Shown: positions 42,615 to 52,250 of the stretch, one piece after another | How positions within the stretch are numbered: position 1 is the stretch's first letter | Layout of the letters: every line of letters starts with the position of its first letter | Assembly: GCF_003797185.1 (NCBI RefSeq) | Contig: NZ_RKMH01000006.1 | Coordinates: 186,001-250,000 of the forward strand | Direction: 5' to 3' | Length of the DNA: 64,000 nt | Origin: Gordonia oryzae | GTDB taxonomy: Bacteria; Actinomycetota; Actinomycetes; Mycobacteriales; Mycobacteriaceae | Made by a program: the position numbers and the translations under genes | The notes under the pieces: model-generated | What the model was told of the DNA's origin: nothing | The model's database searches: none | Seen by the model: the letters and a program-made list of their open reading frames with translations, nothing else

Positions 42615-43463
42615 TCAGTCGGCCTCGCCCCGTGCGGCGCGGCGCTGCGCCGCCGCCCGGATGACTTCGACCGCCTCGTCGGGTTCGTCGACGACGGTCA
42701 CCAAGTCGAGATCCTCGGGCGAGACCATCCTCTTGGCGACGAGAACCTCGCCCATCCACGCGAGCAGCCCGGCCCAGTGCTCGCGGCCGACGAGCACGAT
42801 CGGGAACCGGACCACCTTCTTGGTCTGCACGAGGGTCAGCGCCTCGAAGAGCTCGTCGAGTGTGCCGAGACCGCCGGGCAGGCAGACGAAGGCCTGGGCG
42901 TACTTCACGAACATCGTCTTGCGGACGAAAAAGTAGCGGAAGTTCATCCCCAGGTCGACCCAGGGGTTCAGATGCTGCTCGAACGGCAGCTCGATGTTGA
43001 GTCCGATCGACGTCGCCGACGACTCGTGTGCTCCCTTGTTTGCGGCCTCCATGGCGCCCGGCCCGCCGCCGGTGATCACGGCGTAGCCGGCCGCGCCGAG
43101 GGCGCGGCCCACGCGCACCGCGAGCTCGTAATCGGGTGAGCCGGGTTGTAGACGCGCCGATCCGAACACCGTGACCGCCTCGGCGACGTCGGAGAGCGCA
43201 TCGAAACCCGCCACGAATTCCGACTGGATGCGCAGCACGCGCCACGAGTCGCGCATGGTGCGCTCGGCGCTGCGTTCGGCGTCGCGCGGATCGACCCACT
43301 CGAGCAGCCGACGGTCGGTGGTCCGCTCGTCGCCGTCGGTGCGGCGCACGCGCATGGGGCCGATGTAGCGGGTGCTCTGGCGATCCTCGATGTCGACGTC
43401 GGTGACCGGATCAGGCTCGGCGGGCTCGCTACCAGAAGTCGTCTCGCTACCAGAAGTCGTCAT
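42615..43463 (-). CDS. Second LOG-family protein (long form)
   Basis: 282 residues from the ATG at 43463 (14 codons inside a longer open frame). It has an N-terminal acidic/Ser-Thr stretch with a repeated TSGSE, then AVTVFGSARLQPGSPDYELA, GGGPGAMEAANKGA and CLPGGLGTLDELFE. The extra ~90 N-terminal residues distinguish it from LOG1. It is usually annotated TIGR00730 and may be a nucleotide-binding regulator rather than a lyase. 118 bp before LOG1. Confidence 0.88.
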   Translation of the reverse strand: MTTSGSETTSGSEPAEPDPVTDVDIEDRQSTRYIGPMRVRRTDGDERTTDRRLLEWVDPRDAERSAERTMRDSWRVLRIQSEFVAGFDALSDVAEAVTVFGSARLQPGSPDYELAVRVGRALGAAGYAVITGGGPGAMEAANKGAHESSATSIGLNIELPFEQHLNPWVDLGMNFRYFFVRKTMFVKYAQAFVCLPGGLGTLDELFEALTLVQTKKVVRFPIVLVGREHWAGLLAWMGEVLVAKRMVSPEDLDLVTVVDEPDEAVEVIRAAAQRRAARGEAD

Positions 43464-43530
43464 GGGGCGTAACGCTAGCGCGCCCGGCCGATGTCCCCGC
43501 CACACCGACGGGAACCCGGTGTGCGTCAGT

Positions 43531-44625
43531 TCAGCTCAGGTAGGTCCGCAGCAGGTCGGTGACCTCACGGATCTGGGCGACCGGGACGCGTTCGTCGACC
43601 CGGTGGGCCAGGCTCGGGTCCCCCGGCCCGAGGTTCACCGCGGGAATGCCGAGAGCCGAGAATCGGGACACGTCGGTCCAGCCGTACTTGGCGCGGAATC
43701 GTCCCTGCGCGGCGTCGACGAGTGCGGCAGCAGCCGGATGCGAGAGACCGGGCAACGCGCCCGCGGCGGAATCGGTGAGCTCGAGCGTCACCGCACCGGA
43801 GGCGAGCGGCCCGGCCAACACCTCGCGAACGTGGTCGAGTGCGGTCTCGATGCTGCGGTCGGGCGCGAAGCGGAAGTTGACGTCGACGTGGGCGGCGTCG
43901 GGTACGACGTTGCCGGCCACCCCGCCGCCGATCCCGACGGCCGAGAGTCCCTCGCGGTACTCGCATCCGTCGATGTCGACGCGGCGCGGCGAGTACCCGG
44001 CGAGGGTGGTGAGCACCTCCCCAAGCTTGTGAATCGCGTTGTCACCCATCCACGCTCGCGCCGAATGTGCCCGCGTCCCGGTCGCTGTCAGGCGTACCCG
44101 CAGGGTGCCTTGGCATCCTGCCTCGATCTGCCCGGCCGTGGGTTCCCCGAGGATCGCCACGTCGCCGGAAAGCCACTGCGGCAGTTCACGTTCGATGACC
44201 CCCAGCCCGTTGTACTCGGCGGCGATCTCCTCGCAGTCGTAGAAGATGAGCGTGAGGTCGTGGCGCGGATCGGCCAGCGTCGCCGCGAGATGTAGGAACA
44301 CCGCGTCACCGGATTTCATGTCCACGGTTCCGCACCCGTGCAGGACCTCGCCCTCGGCGGCGTCGTCGGTGCGCCGGCTCGGCAGATTCGCGGCGATCGG
44401 CACCGTGTCGAGGTGCCCGGCGAGGATGACCCGACTGTCGAGCCCCCGGTTGGTGCGCGCGAGCACCCGGTTGCCGTGACGCACGATCTCGAAGCCGGTG
44501 GTCTGCTCCCGGAGCGCGGATTCGACGGCGTCGGCGATGGCCGTTTCGTCCCGGGATTCACTGTGGATGTCGACTAGCGCCGCGGTCAGGTCGATCGGAT
44601 CGCCATGGAGGTCGAGGGCATTCAC
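43531..44625 (-). CDS. dapE: Succinyl-diaminopimelate desuccinylase
   Basis: 364 residues, M20 family. [11 protein letters not shown] has the first zinc His and Asp, [16 protein letters not shown] the bridging Asp and [15 protein letters not shown] the Glu-Glu pair, and the C-terminal [26 protein letters not shown] the last His. It hydrolyses N-succinyl-LL-DAP in lysine and cell-wall synthesis. Preceded by a 71-bp gap to the DM13 gene. Confidence 0.95.
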   Translation of the reverse strand: MNALDLHGDPIDLTAALVDIHSESRDETAIADAVESALREQTTGFEIVRHGNRVLARTNRGLDSRVILAGHLDTVPIAANLPSRRTDDAAEGEVLHGCGTVDMKSGDAVFLHLAATLADPRHDLTLIFYDCEEIAAEYNGLGVIERELPQWLSGDVAILGEPTAGQIEAGCQGTLRVRLTATGTRAHSARAWMGDNAIHKLGEVLTTLAGYSPRRVDIDGCEYREGLSAVGIGGGVAGNVVPDAAHVDVNFRFAPDRSIETALDHVREVLAGPLASGAVTLELTDSAAGALPGLSHPAAAALVDAAQGRFRAKYGWTDVSRFSALGIPAVNLGPGDPSLAHRVDERVPVAQIREVTDLLRTYLS

Positions 44626-44696
44626 GCCCCCACCGTAACGAAGCCGATGGCGCGGCGCCGAAAAGGGTTACACCCGCCTGGTTTACACCGCACGGA

Positions 44697-45269
44697 TCAC
44701 ACCGGTCGAAGCTCGGCGGCGCCGAATGACACGTGGAACTGCACACACCACAGCACCACCGCCGGGAACCGGGCGAGTTCGGTCCCCGCAGGCACCGAAT
44801 ACACCTGATCACCACGGTTACCCTTGATCGGGCCGAGGTCGACGTGCGGCGCACCGCCTGCGGTACGCCAGCCGTCGAAGCCGCCGATCACCTCGCCGGC
44901 GGAGAGCCACACATGCACATCCGGGCCGGTGGTGGTGTCGAGGTTCTCGATGGCGAGAATCCTTGAGCCATCCGGCTTCTCGATGATCGACACAGCGCCG
45001 GCGGTGTCGTGTTCGTGGCTGATGAAGGTCCCCGACGAGAGCACCACGGGCGTGACCGGCGGCGCGCCCCGCTGTGGCGCACCGCTCGCGGCGACCGGGA
45101 TCTCGTCGGCAATCTCGGTGTCGACGAACAACAACCACGGCTTGACGATCACGCCACCGATCACCGCCACGACGATCACCACCACTGCCAACCCGGCGAG
45201 CACCCACGGCCATCGCCGGCGCCGGCCCCGCCCGCCCTGGTGCGGAGTCCGGAGTCCACGTTCGGCCAT
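44697..45269 (-). CDS. DM13-domain single-TM protein
   Basis: 190 residues. A very basic N-terminus is followed by one transmembrane helix (about 22-46). The extracellular part (about 75-190) is a DM13 domain: GTFISHEHDTAGAVSIIE, DVHVWLSAGE and the Cys-containing VVLWCVQFHVSFGAAEL. DM13 domains are proposed redox/heme-like modules. The lone Cys in WCVQF is the expected active residue. Divergent from dapD. Confidence 0.85.
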   Translation of the reverse strand: MAERGLRTPHQGGRGRRRRWPWVLAGLAVVVIVVAVIGGVIVKPWLLFVDTEIADEIPVAASGAPQRGAPPVTPVVLSSGTFISHEHDTAGAVSIIEKPDGSRILAIENLDTTTGPDVHVWLSAGEVIGGFDGWRTAGGAPHVDLGPIKGNRGDQVYSVPAGTELARFPAVVLWCVQFHVSFGAAELRPV

Positions 45270-45631
45270 GATGCGACAATACGGACATCACCCGGTCGCG
45301 ACCAGCACGTTCGGCCGTTCGGATGATGGTTCGATCGTCTCCGGAGATGATCGCCATGTCCGCTCGTTCTCACTCGCTGTCACCGTCGTCGAAATGGTCG
45401 CCTTCGGTGTCGCCGCCACGACGACGACCACGCCGCGGGCCGGAAGGTGCATCGCAGCGCACTGATCCCGACTACACCGACACCGATACCGAGCACCACC
45501 TGCGCGACTATCGACACAGTGCGTGACCTGATGGTTCCGCCGGCTTGTGATGGGAGGCTCCGCCGCGGCGGAAAACCGCCGCCTGATCCGGCTGCCAACC
45601 GCACCGTGCCCCACCGGTAAGCTCGGGTGCC
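45270..45631. promoter_or_regulatory. DM13/dapD divergent region
   Basis: 362 bp with no convincing gene. A minus-strand 45-codon frame (45380-45517, GTG start) begins with a hydrophobic stretch (VAQVVLGIGVGVVGISAL) but ends in an arginine-rich run; it could be a small membrane peptide and is unproven. An inverted-repeat-like run CCGCCGCGGCGG occurs near 45555. Confidence 0.4.
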
Positions 45632-46597
45632 GTGACGAACAATGGTGCACACGCAGTCGGAATCGCCACGGTGACCAACGGGGGTTCCGCTGATCCCGGC
45701 GTCATCCTCGACGTCTGGTTCCCCGAGCCGCAACTCGGTACGAGTGAGCAGAGCGGCACGACGATCCTGGACGACGCCGCGACTCCTGGCGATCTTCGTG
45801 ACCTGGTCGGGGTCGACGCGGTCCGCCGGGTCAAAACCGTCGCCGTATCGACCACGATTGCCGAACTGTCGGCGCCGCCGGTCGACGCCTACGACGTCTA
45901 CCTGCGTCTGCACCTGCTTTCGCATCGTCTCGTTGCGCCGCACGGCACCAACCTCGACGGCATCTTCGGTCTTCTCGCCAATGTGGTGTGGACCAATCAC
46001 GGCCCCTGCCCGGTCGAGGGCTTCGAGAAGATTCGCGCCGGACTGCGCGCCCGCGGCAACGTGACCGTGTACAGCATCGACAAGTTCCCACGCATGGTTG
46101 ATTACGTCGCCCCCGGCGGCGTGCGCATCGGCGACGCCGACCGCGTCCGACTCGGCGCGCACCTCGCGCCCGGCACCACGGTCATGCACGAGGGCTTCGT
46201 GAACTTCAACGCCGGCACCCTCGGCGAGTCGATGGTCGAGGGCCGCATCTCCGCAGGTGTCGTCGTCGGTGACGGCTCCGACGTCGGCGGCGGCGCGTCC
46301 ACGATGGGCACGCTGTCCGGCGGCGGCAAGGAGCGCATCGTCCTCGGCAAGCGCTGCCTGCTCGGCGCGAACTCCGGCTGCGGCATCCCCCTCGGCGACG
46401 ACTGCGTCATCGAGGCCGGACTCTACGTCACCGCGGGCACCAAGGTCACCGGGCCCGACGGCACCACCGTCAAGGCCCGCGACCTCGCCGGCCAGTCCAA
46501 TCTGCTGTTCCGTCGCAACAGCCTCAACGGCGCGGTCGAGGTGGTGCCGTGGAAGGGCGACGGCATCGCCCTCAACGAGGCCCTGCACAAGAACTGA
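45632..46597 (+). CDS. dapD: Tetrahydrodipicolinate N-succinyltransferase
   Basis: 321 residues. The C-terminal part (~150-300) is a left-handed beta-helix of hexapeptide repeats ending [20 protein letters not shown], and the N-terminal domain contains [17 protein letters not shown], which is characteristic of actinobacterial DapD (Rv1201c, 317 aa). It succinylates tetrahydrodipicolinate with succinyl-CoA. GTG start. With dapC and dapE in the window, three consecutive succinylase-branch steps are encoded. Confidence 0.95.
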   Translation: MTNNGAHAVGIATVTNGGSADPGVILDVWFPEPQLGTSEQSGTTILDDAATPGDLRDLVGVDAVRRVKTVAVSTTIAELSAPPVDAYDVYLRLHLLSHRLVAPHGTNLDGIFGLLANVVWTNHGPCPVEGFEKIRAGLRARGNVTVYSIDKFPRMVDYVAPGGVRIGDADRVRLGAHLAPGTTVMHEGFVNFNAGTLGESMVEGRISAGVVVGDGSDVGGGASTMGTLSGGGKERIVLGKRCLLGANSGCGIPLGDDCVIEAGLYVTAGTKVTGPDGTTVKARDLAGQSNLLFRRNSLNGAVEVVPWKGDGIALNEALHKN

Positions 46598-46669
46598 CAC
46601 ACCACCGCGCGCCGGGACCTGTCCGAAACGTTCAAGACACCTGTGGTGCGGTGACCATACGGTGATCGC

Positions 46670-47080
46670 ATGACCGACACCGCGCACACCCCAGGACCGA
46701 TCCTCGACGCCCTGTCCATCGTCGTCGCCGACATGGCGGCCACCGTCGACTTCTATACGCACCTCGGTCTGCGATTCGAGCCCGGCGCCGCCGACGCCTC
46801 GCATGTGGAGAGTTCGGTGGGCCCGATGAGGATTCTCTTCGACACCCGCACCGTCGTCGCCTCGTTCATGCCTGGGTGGACCGAACCCACCGGTGGCCAT
46901 CGGATCGCGCTCGCGTTCGCCTGCGCCACTCCGGCCGAGGTCGATGCCGAGCACGCGGCGCTCGACGCCGCCGGATACCGGTCGATACTCGAGCCGTTCA
47001 ACGCCGTCTGGGGTCAGCGGTATGCGGTCATCGCCGACCCCGACGGCAACCCCATCGACCTCTACAGTCCGCTGGTCTGA
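46670..47080 (+). CDS. VOC/glyoxalase-superfamily protein
   Basis: 136 residues of one betaalphabeta-betabetabeta pair: LDALSIVVADMAATVDFYTHLGLRF at the start and the closing AVIADPDGNPIDLYSPL. Metal-site residues of glyoxalase I are not all evident, so the ligand and reaction are unknown. Its 3' end overlaps the convergent AraC gene by 19 bp. Confidence 0.85.
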   Translation: MTDTAHTPGPILDALSIVVADMAATVDFYTHLGLRFEPGAADASHVESSVGPMRILFDTRTVVASFMPGWTEPTGGHRIALAFACATPAEVDAEHAALDAAGYRSILEPFNAVWGQRYAVIADPDGNPIDLYSPLV

Positions 47081-47754
47081 CCGCCGGTCCACACCGTCGG
47101 CGGTGCGCCGGTGAGTTCGGCGAAGTCGCGGCACATGTGCGCGTGGTCGGCGTACCCGGCGCGCGCAGCGATACCGCTGAGATCCTCCCCGGCGTCGCCG
47201 AGCAACGCCAGCGCAGCCCGCATCCGCAGGATCCGAGCGAGAATCTTGGGGCCATACCCGAAGTACTGCAACGACAGCCGATGCAGGGTGCGCACCGACA
47301 CCGAGGCCATCTCGGCGCATGCGGACACCGGGACACCGCGTGCCAGCATCGAAGGCAACGTCCCGATCCACGGCGGGGGTGATTGACCGGGTGTGGCGTC
47401 GCACAGCGCGAACAGCGTGGCCCCGACATCGTCGGCGGCCGCGAGCCTGTCCTCCCAGCGTCGCACGTCCGACGACGGCCAGAGATCGCCCAGCGACACT
47501 CGCGAATCCCGGAAATCCGACGCGGGGGCGCCGAGAAGTCCGGGCGCGTACCCGGGCGCGAATCGCAGTCCGGTCATGTCCCGGCGCCGGTCGGTGCCGA
47601 AGACGTACGGCCCGGTGTCGGGGCCCGCGATCAGGAGTTCCTCGCCGGTCCAGAGCAGATCCATGCATCCATCAGGCAAGATGATCGACTCACCAGGAGT
47701 AATCTCGGCGCGCCAGCACGTCGCCGGTCTCGCAGAGCGCTCGGCGGATGTCAC
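47062..47754 (-). CDS. AraC-family regulator with DUF6597-type N-terminus
   Basis: 230 residues. The N-terminal ~110 residues have ILPDGCMDLLWTGEELLIAGPDT, the cupin-like sensor of DUF6597 proteins. The C-terminal HTH_18 reads ARGVPVSACAEMASVSVRTLHRLSLQYFGYGPKILARILRMRAAL, then GIAARAGYADHAHMCRDFAELTGAPPTVW. A GTG start is used. It probably controls the adjacent VOC gene or itself; the ligand is unknown. Confidence 0.88.
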   Translation of the reverse strand: MTSAERSARPATCWRAEITPGESIILPDGCMDLLWTGEELLIAGPDTGPYVFGTDRRRDMTGLRFAPGYAPGLLGAPASDFRDSRVSLGDLWPSSDVRRWEDRLAAADDVGATLFALCDATPGQSPPPWIGTLPSMLARGVPVSACAEMASVSVRTLHRLSLQYFGYGPKILARILRMRAALALLGDAGEDLSGIAARAGYADHAHMCRDFAELTGAPPTVWTGGQTSGL

Positions 47755-47767
47755 CTGCGGTCGCGGC

Positions 47768-48883
47768 TCAGGCCAGGCGTTGCACCGCGGTCGCGATGCG
47801 CTCGTCGGTCGCCGTCAGCGCGATCCGCACGTGGTCGACGCCCGCGGGCCCGTAGAAGTCGCCCGGCGCGGCGAGGATGCCTCGCCGCGCGAGCCAATCG
47901 ACGGTCTCCCGGCACGGTTCGCCGCGGGTGGCCCACAGGTACAGACCGGCCTCAGAGTGGTCGATGGTGAAGCCCGCTGCGCGGACCGCCGCGGACAGCT
48001 CGGTTCGGCGCTCGGCATAGCGGGCGCGCTGGACCTCGACGTGCGCATCGTCGGTGAGCGCTGCTGTCATCGCCGCCTGAATCGGGTACGGCACCATCAG
48101 CCCGGCATGTTTGCGCACGGCCAGGAGTTCGGCGATCAGGTCGCGGTCACCGGCGAAGAAACCCGCGCGATAGGACGCCAGGTTGGAGATCTTCGACAAC
48201 GAGTGGACCGCGAGCAGCCCGGTGTGATCGCCGTCGGAGACACGTGGGTCGAGCACCGAGACGGCCTCGGCGTCCCAGGACAAACCGAGATAGCACTCGT
48301 CGGAGATGACGACGGTCCCGCGTTCGCGCGCCCACTCGATCACCTTGCGCAGGTGGTCGACCCCGAGGACTTTGCCAGTCGGGTTGGACGGCGAGTTCAG
48401 GAACAGCACGGCCGGGCGCGCCGGCCCGAGCGCCACCGTCGAATCGGCACGCACTGGGGTCGCACCGGCCAGCAGGGCACTGGCCTCATAGGTCGGGTAG
48501 GCGACCTCGGGAATGACGACCATCTCGCCGACGCCGACACCGAGCGTCGCGACCACCCCCGCGATGGCCTCCTTGGTTCCGACCACCGGAAGGATGCTCG
48601 ACTCGTCCACGCCGGCGGCGCCGTAGCGACGACCCAAGGCCGCGGCTGCGGCGTCGCGCAGAGCTGTGGTCCCGATCGTCGTCGGATAGCCCGGGAACTC
48701 CGAGGCCTGCGCGAGTGCCTCGCGGATGACCGGATCGACGGGATCGACCGGGGTACCGACCGAGAGGTCGACGATGCCATCGGGATGGCAGTTCGCGGTG
48801 GCCTTGGCCTCGGCAAGGGTGTCCCACGGAAAATCGGGAAGGGCGGCACTGACCCGGCGTCGGGCCGGACGGTCACCGGTCAC
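47768..48883 (-). CDS. dapC: Succinyl-diaminopimelate aminotransferase DapC
   Basis: 371 residues, fold-type I PLP enzyme. LDLSVGTPVDPVD-type N-terminus, FLNSPSNPTGKVL (PxNPTG), VISDECYLGL and HSLSKISNLASYRAGF with the Schiff-base Lys. It uses Glu to aminate succinyl-2-amino-6-oxopimelate. It follows ferredoxin by 7 bp, as Rv1177-Rv1178. Confidence 0.93.
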   Translation of the reverse strand: MTGDRPARRRVSAALPDFPWDTLAEAKATANCHPDGIVDLSVGTPVDPVDPVIREALAQASEFPGYPTTIGTTALRDAAAAALGRRYGAAGVDESSILPVVGTKEAIAGVVATLGVGVGEMVVIPEVAYPTYEASALLAGATPVRADSTVALGPARPAVLFLNSPSNPTGKVLGVDHLRKVIEWARERGTVVISDECYLGLSWDAEAVSVLDPRVSDGDHTGLLAVHSLSKISNLASYRAGFFAGDRDLIAELLAVRKHAGLMVPYPIQAAMTAALTDDAHVEVQRARYAERRTELSAAVRAAGFTIDHSEAGLYLWATRGEPCRETVDWLARRGILAAPGDFYGPAGVDHVRIALTATDERIATAVQRLA

Positions 48884-48890
48884 CGCGAAC

Positions 48891-49220
48891 TCAGTCCTCG
48901 TCCTCGTTCATCGGGGGCAAGGACTTGATGAAGGGCGGGTCGAAGTCGGTCTTGCCGACCTTGCTGGCACCGCCCGGCGAGCCCAGCTCGTCGAAGAAGT
49001 CGGCATTGGCACTGAGGTACGGATCCCATTCGTCGGGGACGTCATCCTCGTAGAAGATCGCCTCCACCGGACACACCGGCTCGCAGGCACCACAGTCCAC
49101 ACATTCATCCGGCTGGATGTAGAGACTGCGACCACCTTCGTAGATGCAATCGACCGGGCACTCCTCCACGCATGCCTTGTCCATCACATCCACGCAGGGT
49201 TCCGCGATGATGTAGGTCAC
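48891..49220 (-). CDS. fdxC: Seven-iron/4Fe-4S ferredoxin FdxC
   Basis: 109 residues from the GTG at 49220, preceded by AAAGGAG. The cysteine pattern is C-x-DVMDKAC-x3-CPVDCIYEGG for the first cluster and CVDCGACEPVCPVEAIF for the second. It matches mycobacterial FdxC (Rv1177). An electron donor to cytochrome P450s or reductases is likely but not specified. Upstream in-frame codons to 49343 are not conserved-looking. Confidence 0.94.
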   Translation of the reverse strand: MTYIIAEPCVDVMDKACVEECPVDCIYEGGRSLYIQPDECVDCGACEPVCPVEAIFYEDDVPDEWDPYLSANADFFDELGSPGGASKVGKTDFDPPFIKSLPPMNEDED

Positions 49221-49580
49221 CACACACTCCTTTGCTGCAAACACTTCGGTCGGCCGCCGTCGCGCAGCGGGCCGAGATGTACGCGAGGGCTGGTCGCGTC
49301 GAGCACGCAGGCAGCGGCAATCCGCAGCTCTGAAAGACCGCACACGCGCGTGGTCCTAGAGTATCTGCCCACCAGGCGCCCCTCCCACACCCGCCCCTGC
49401 TCACCGACGATCGTTGAGTCACACATCACACCGGGTCCCGGTTGCGCCCAGGGTGAGCAGAACCCTCCCGCTCATGTCGATCCGCGGTCACCCTGGTCGG
49501 GTGAGCACTCCATCGAGGCGATGTCGCGGCGGTCACCGTATCCGACGCACTCCCCTCGCCCCTCGTTCGCAGGAGAACTC
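49221..49580. promoter_or_regulatory. fdxC/cysteine dioxygenase divergent region
   Basis: 360 bp carrying both promoters. On the minus strand an AT-richer run near 49361 (TAGAGTATCTG as read on plus) is the only -10-like element I see for fdxC. The plus strand has AGGAG eight bases before the CDO ATG. No gene is evident; a long frame crossing from 48726 is antisense to dapC and fdxC. Confidence 0.4.
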
Positions 49581-50210
49581 ATGACTTCGACCCTGTCCTC
49601 CCCTACCCTGTCCTCCCGTACCCAGCCGTCCCGTTCACACCGCCCGGACCGGTCCGCCCGCCACACCGCCGCCCACCTTCCGACCCGGCTACGCCCGGCC
49701 GACCTGCTGCGAATCACCGACCAGGGCGTCGCCGACGTCCTCGACCGACGGTACGACCACCTGCTGCCGACCACCTGGGACCCGGTGGAACGGTGGTCGA
49801 CCCGTCTGGAATCCGACGACGACCTCGACCTGTGGCTGATCAGTTGGACGCCGGACCGCTCCACCCACCTTCACGATCATGCCGGATCGCTGGGAGCGCT
49901 GACCGTGTTGAGCGGCGCACTGCGCGAGTATCGCTGGACTGGTGACGATCTCGCGCTGCGCATCCTCTCGGCTGGCGATCAGGCGGCATTCCCGCTGGGC
50001 TGGGTCCACGACGTGCAGCATCACGGGAGCATCCCGCCGGCGCGTGGTCTCACCGCCCCGACAGGCGATGCCCCCGTGGCCACTTCGAGCGGTCCGACGC
50101 TCAGCGTCCACGCGTACTCCCCGCCATTGACCGCGATGTCGTTCTACGAGGTGACCGACGGCGGCGCACTCCGCCGGACCCGGACCGAACTGACCGACGA
50201 CCCGGAATAG
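49581..50210 (+). CDS. Cysteine dioxygenase (type I)-like
   Basis: 209 residues. After an N-terminal Ser/Thr/Arg-rich tract (~1-35), the cupin core has the iron His triad: HLHDHAGSLGAL (two His) and GWVHDVQHHG (third). STHLHDH-x-GSxGA and LSGALREYRW are strong CDO landmarks. It oxidises cysteine to cysteine sulfinate with Fe(II). It runs with the rhodanese gene 18 bp downstream, a logical sulfur pair. AGGAG precedes the ATG at 49581. Confidence 0.88.
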   Translation: MTSTLSSPTLSSRTQPSRSHRPDRSARHTAAHLPTRLRPADLLRITDQGVADVLDRRYDHLLPTTWDPVERWSTRLESDDDLDLWLISWTPDRSTHLHDHAGSLGALTVLSGALREYRWTGDDLALRILSAGDQAAFPLGWVHDVQHHGSIPPARGLTAPTGDAPVATSSGPTLSVHAYSPPLTAMSFYEVTDGGALRRTRTELTDDPE

Positions 50211-50228
50211 AGCACCTATCGTGAACCC

Positions 50229-50603
50229 ATGGCGATGACCATCGACGACATGCTGCTCGTCGCGCGGAAGTCCCTGCAACGACTAGCCGCCGAGGATCTC
50301 GCCGCCGAACTCGCCGCCGGTGCCGTGCTCGTCGACATCCGCCCAGCCGCGCAACGCGCTGCCGAGGGTGGGGTTGCCGAGGCACTCGTGATCGAACGCA
50401 ATGTCCTGGAATGGCGATGCGATCCGGCCAGCGACGCGCGGATCCCACAGGCCGTCAACCACGACGTGCGGTGGATCATCCTGTGCTCGGAGGGGTACAC
50501 CTCGAGCCTGGCGGCGGCATCGTTGCAGCAGTTGGGATTGCACCGCGCCACCGACGTCGTCGGGGGATATCGGGCCCTCGCGGCGCATCACGATGCCCGG
50601 TGA
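50229..50603 (+). CDS. Rhodanese-domain protein
   Basis: 124 residues with LAAGAVLVDIRPAAQRA (first helix-strand pair) and active loop ILCSEGYTSSLAAA, where Cys is the persulfide acceptor. It is the usual partner of cysteine dioxygenase in actinobacteria. The active loop is CSEGYTS rather than the CxxGxR of sulfurtransferases, so activity is plausible but not certain. Confidence 0.88.
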   Translation: MAMTIDDMLLVARKSLQRLAAEDLAAELAAGAVLVDIRPAAQRAAEGGVAEALVIERNVLEWRCDPASDARIPQAVNHDVRWIILCSEGYTSSLAAASLQQLGLHRATDVVGGYRALAAHHDAR

Positions 50604-50999
50604 GCCGATAACCCCGACCGAATTCATCGCCGTCGCTCGCCCCCGCGCGCTCGCTCGGGGGCCGTGACCGTCACGCCGGCGCAGCGCACGAGACGACGCC
50701 GCGCAGCAATGCCCGGACGCATACTTCGCGCAATATCCGGACCTGCAGCCGACGGCCGACCCCGACATCATGCGCCTGCGCGTCCGTCCACAATGGTTGT
50801 GCTGCAACGGCTATCGACCGGACGGCGGCGAGGCCATCGAGTGACTCTGATGAGCGCGGCCCCGCTGACGATCGGCAGCCAGACCGCTCACGCCACCGCC
50901 GACCACGTCCGGGGTGACGGAATCCGATCGGCAGCCAGACCGCTCACGCCACCGCCGACCACGTCCGGGGTGACGGAATCCGATCGGCAGCCAGACCGC
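50604..50999. other. Gap with tandem repeat downstream of cofG-like gene
   Basis: 396 bp: 50604-50869 has no recognisable gene in either strand, and the rest is part of the 56-bp tandem repeat (50870-51056) that continues into the cofG 3' end. I searched by eye for a CofH remnant here and found none. Confidence 0.6.
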
Positions 51000-51056
51000 T
51001 CACGCCACCGCCGACCACGTCCGGGGTGACGGAATCCGATCGGCAGCCAGACCGCT
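50870..51056. repeat. 56-bp tandem repeat, 3.3 copies, duplicating the cofG 3' end
   Basis: Identical 56-bp units start at 50870, 50926 and 50982, with a 19-base partial copy at 51038. The partial copy and the unit at 50982 encode the natural C-terminal residues [18 protein letters not shown] and stop (read on the minus strand). The units at 50870 and 50926 lie beyond the stop and are out of frame with it (56 is not a multiple of 3). The repeat therefore looks like recent tandem duplication of the gene end. Confidence 0.97.
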
Positions 51057-52244
51057 GTGCGGATCGCTCAGTGCCGCTACGTGCTCATGCAGTGCCGGGT
51101 CGATCCACGACGACGCGTCGAGGATGTACGGCGGCTGCGCGGTGAGACGTTCGGTCAGGGTGAATCCTGCGCCCGCGGTGAGGTCGGCGAGCGCGTCGAG
51201 GTTGGGCCACGGGCGTTCGGGATTGACGTGATCGGGCGTCAACGGTGACACCCCACCCCAGTCGTCGACGCCGGAAGCGATGAGTGCCTCGCATTCGGCC
51301 GCCGACACCAGGTTCGGCGGCGCCTGAATCCGCATGTGCCGACCGAGCACGATCCGCGCGGTCGCGACCGCGGCGAGGAATTCGGTCATCTCGGCATCGG
51401 GGGTACCACGCATCGCGGTGTCCGGCTTGGCCCGGAAGTTCTGCACGATCACTTCCTGAATGTGCCCGCCGGCAGCGGCGATCTCGGCCATCGCAAGCAA
51501 CGATTGCGCTCTCTCGGGGAGACTTTCACCGATGCCCACGAGGATTCCAGTGGTGAACGGAATCCCGACCGCGCCCGCGTCACGCAACACCTGCAGTCGT
51601 ACCAGCGGATCCTTGTCTGGGCTGCCGTAATGAGGCATACCCTTCCCGGTGAACAGTCGGCGCGAGGTGGTCTCGAGCATCATGCCCATCGACGGGGCGA
51701 CCGGGCGGAGGGCGGTCATCTCCTCGGCGCTCATCACACCCGGATTCAAGTGCGGCAACAACCCTGTGCGCGACAGGACCGCGATCGCGGCGGCGCGAAG
51801 GTAATCCAGCGTGGAGGTGTAACCACGCTCGGACAGCCATTGCGCGGCCTGCGGCCACCGATCCTCCGGCCGGTCACCGAGAGTGAACAATGCTTCCTTG
51901 CAACCGAGTTCGGCGCCCTTGCGCGCTATGTCGACGACCTCGTCGAGCTCGAGGTACATCCCCGCACCGGCCCGCGCGAGCTTCCCTGGGATCGTCACAA
52001 AGGTGCAGTAGTGGCATCGGTCGCGACACAGTGTGGTCAGTGGGATGAACACCTTGCGCGAGTAGGTGACCTGCCCGGATCGTCCGGCAGCCGCGAGTCC
52101 CTCATCGCGGAGATCGGCGGCGATTCGTTGCAGCGCATGCAGATCGGCGCCGGACGCCGACAACAGGGTGCTCGCCACCTCGACGTCGGTGACCTCGGCG
52201 CTCATCGCGGCATCGAGTGCCTCGACCATGCTCATGGACGGCAT
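51000..52244 (-). CDS. cofG: CofG-type FO synthase half (radical SAM)
   Basis: 414 residues. The radical SAM motif is intact: C73, C77 and C80 in [73 protein letters not shown] and [24 protein letters not shown] match the N-terminal half of mycobacterial FbiC nearly word for word from memory. This half closes the deazaflavin ring of FO using SAM. In most actinobacteria CofG and CofH are fused in FbiC (~850 aa); here the protein stops at the linker. It is the last gene of a three-gene operon, 6 bp after the monooxygenase. Confidence 0.93.
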   Translation of the reverse strand: MPSMSMVEALDAAMSAEVTDVEVASTLLSASGADLHALQRIAADLRDEGLAAAGRSGQVTYSRKVFIPLTTLCRDRCHYCTFVTIPGKLARAGAGMYLELDEVVDIARKGAELGCKEALFTLGDRPEDRWPQAAQWLSERGYTSTLDYLRAAAIAVLSRTGLLPHLNPGVMSAEEMTALRPVAPSMGMMLETTSRRLFTGKGMPHYGSPDKDPLVRLQVLRDAGAVGIPFTTGILVGIGESLPERAQSLLAMAEIAAAGGHIQEVIVQNFRAKPDTAMRGTPDAEMTEFLAAVATARIVLGRHMRIQAPPNLVSAAECEALIASGVDDWGGVSPLTPDHVNPERPWPNLDALADLTAGAGFTLTERLTAQPPYILDASSWIDPALHEHVAALSDPHSGLAADRIPSPRTWSAVA

Positions 52245-52250
52245 CAGTGC

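Noticed and set aside
45380-45517. 45-codon minus frame with a hydrophobic start
   Set aside because: It begins like a membrane helix but uses GTG without a good ribosome site and ends in an arginine-rich run; kept only as a note on the intergenic region.
45380-47668. Very long minus-strand open frame (about 760 codons) opposite dapD and the VOC gene
   Set aside because: It is antisense to two clear genes, has arginine/glycine-rich composition of a shadow frame and no recognisable motif. High GC keeps such frames open.
50604-50869. Possible remnant of the CofH half downstream of cofG
   Set aside because: Neither strand shows CofH landmarks such as NRN, CMQG or DDEVR in any frame.
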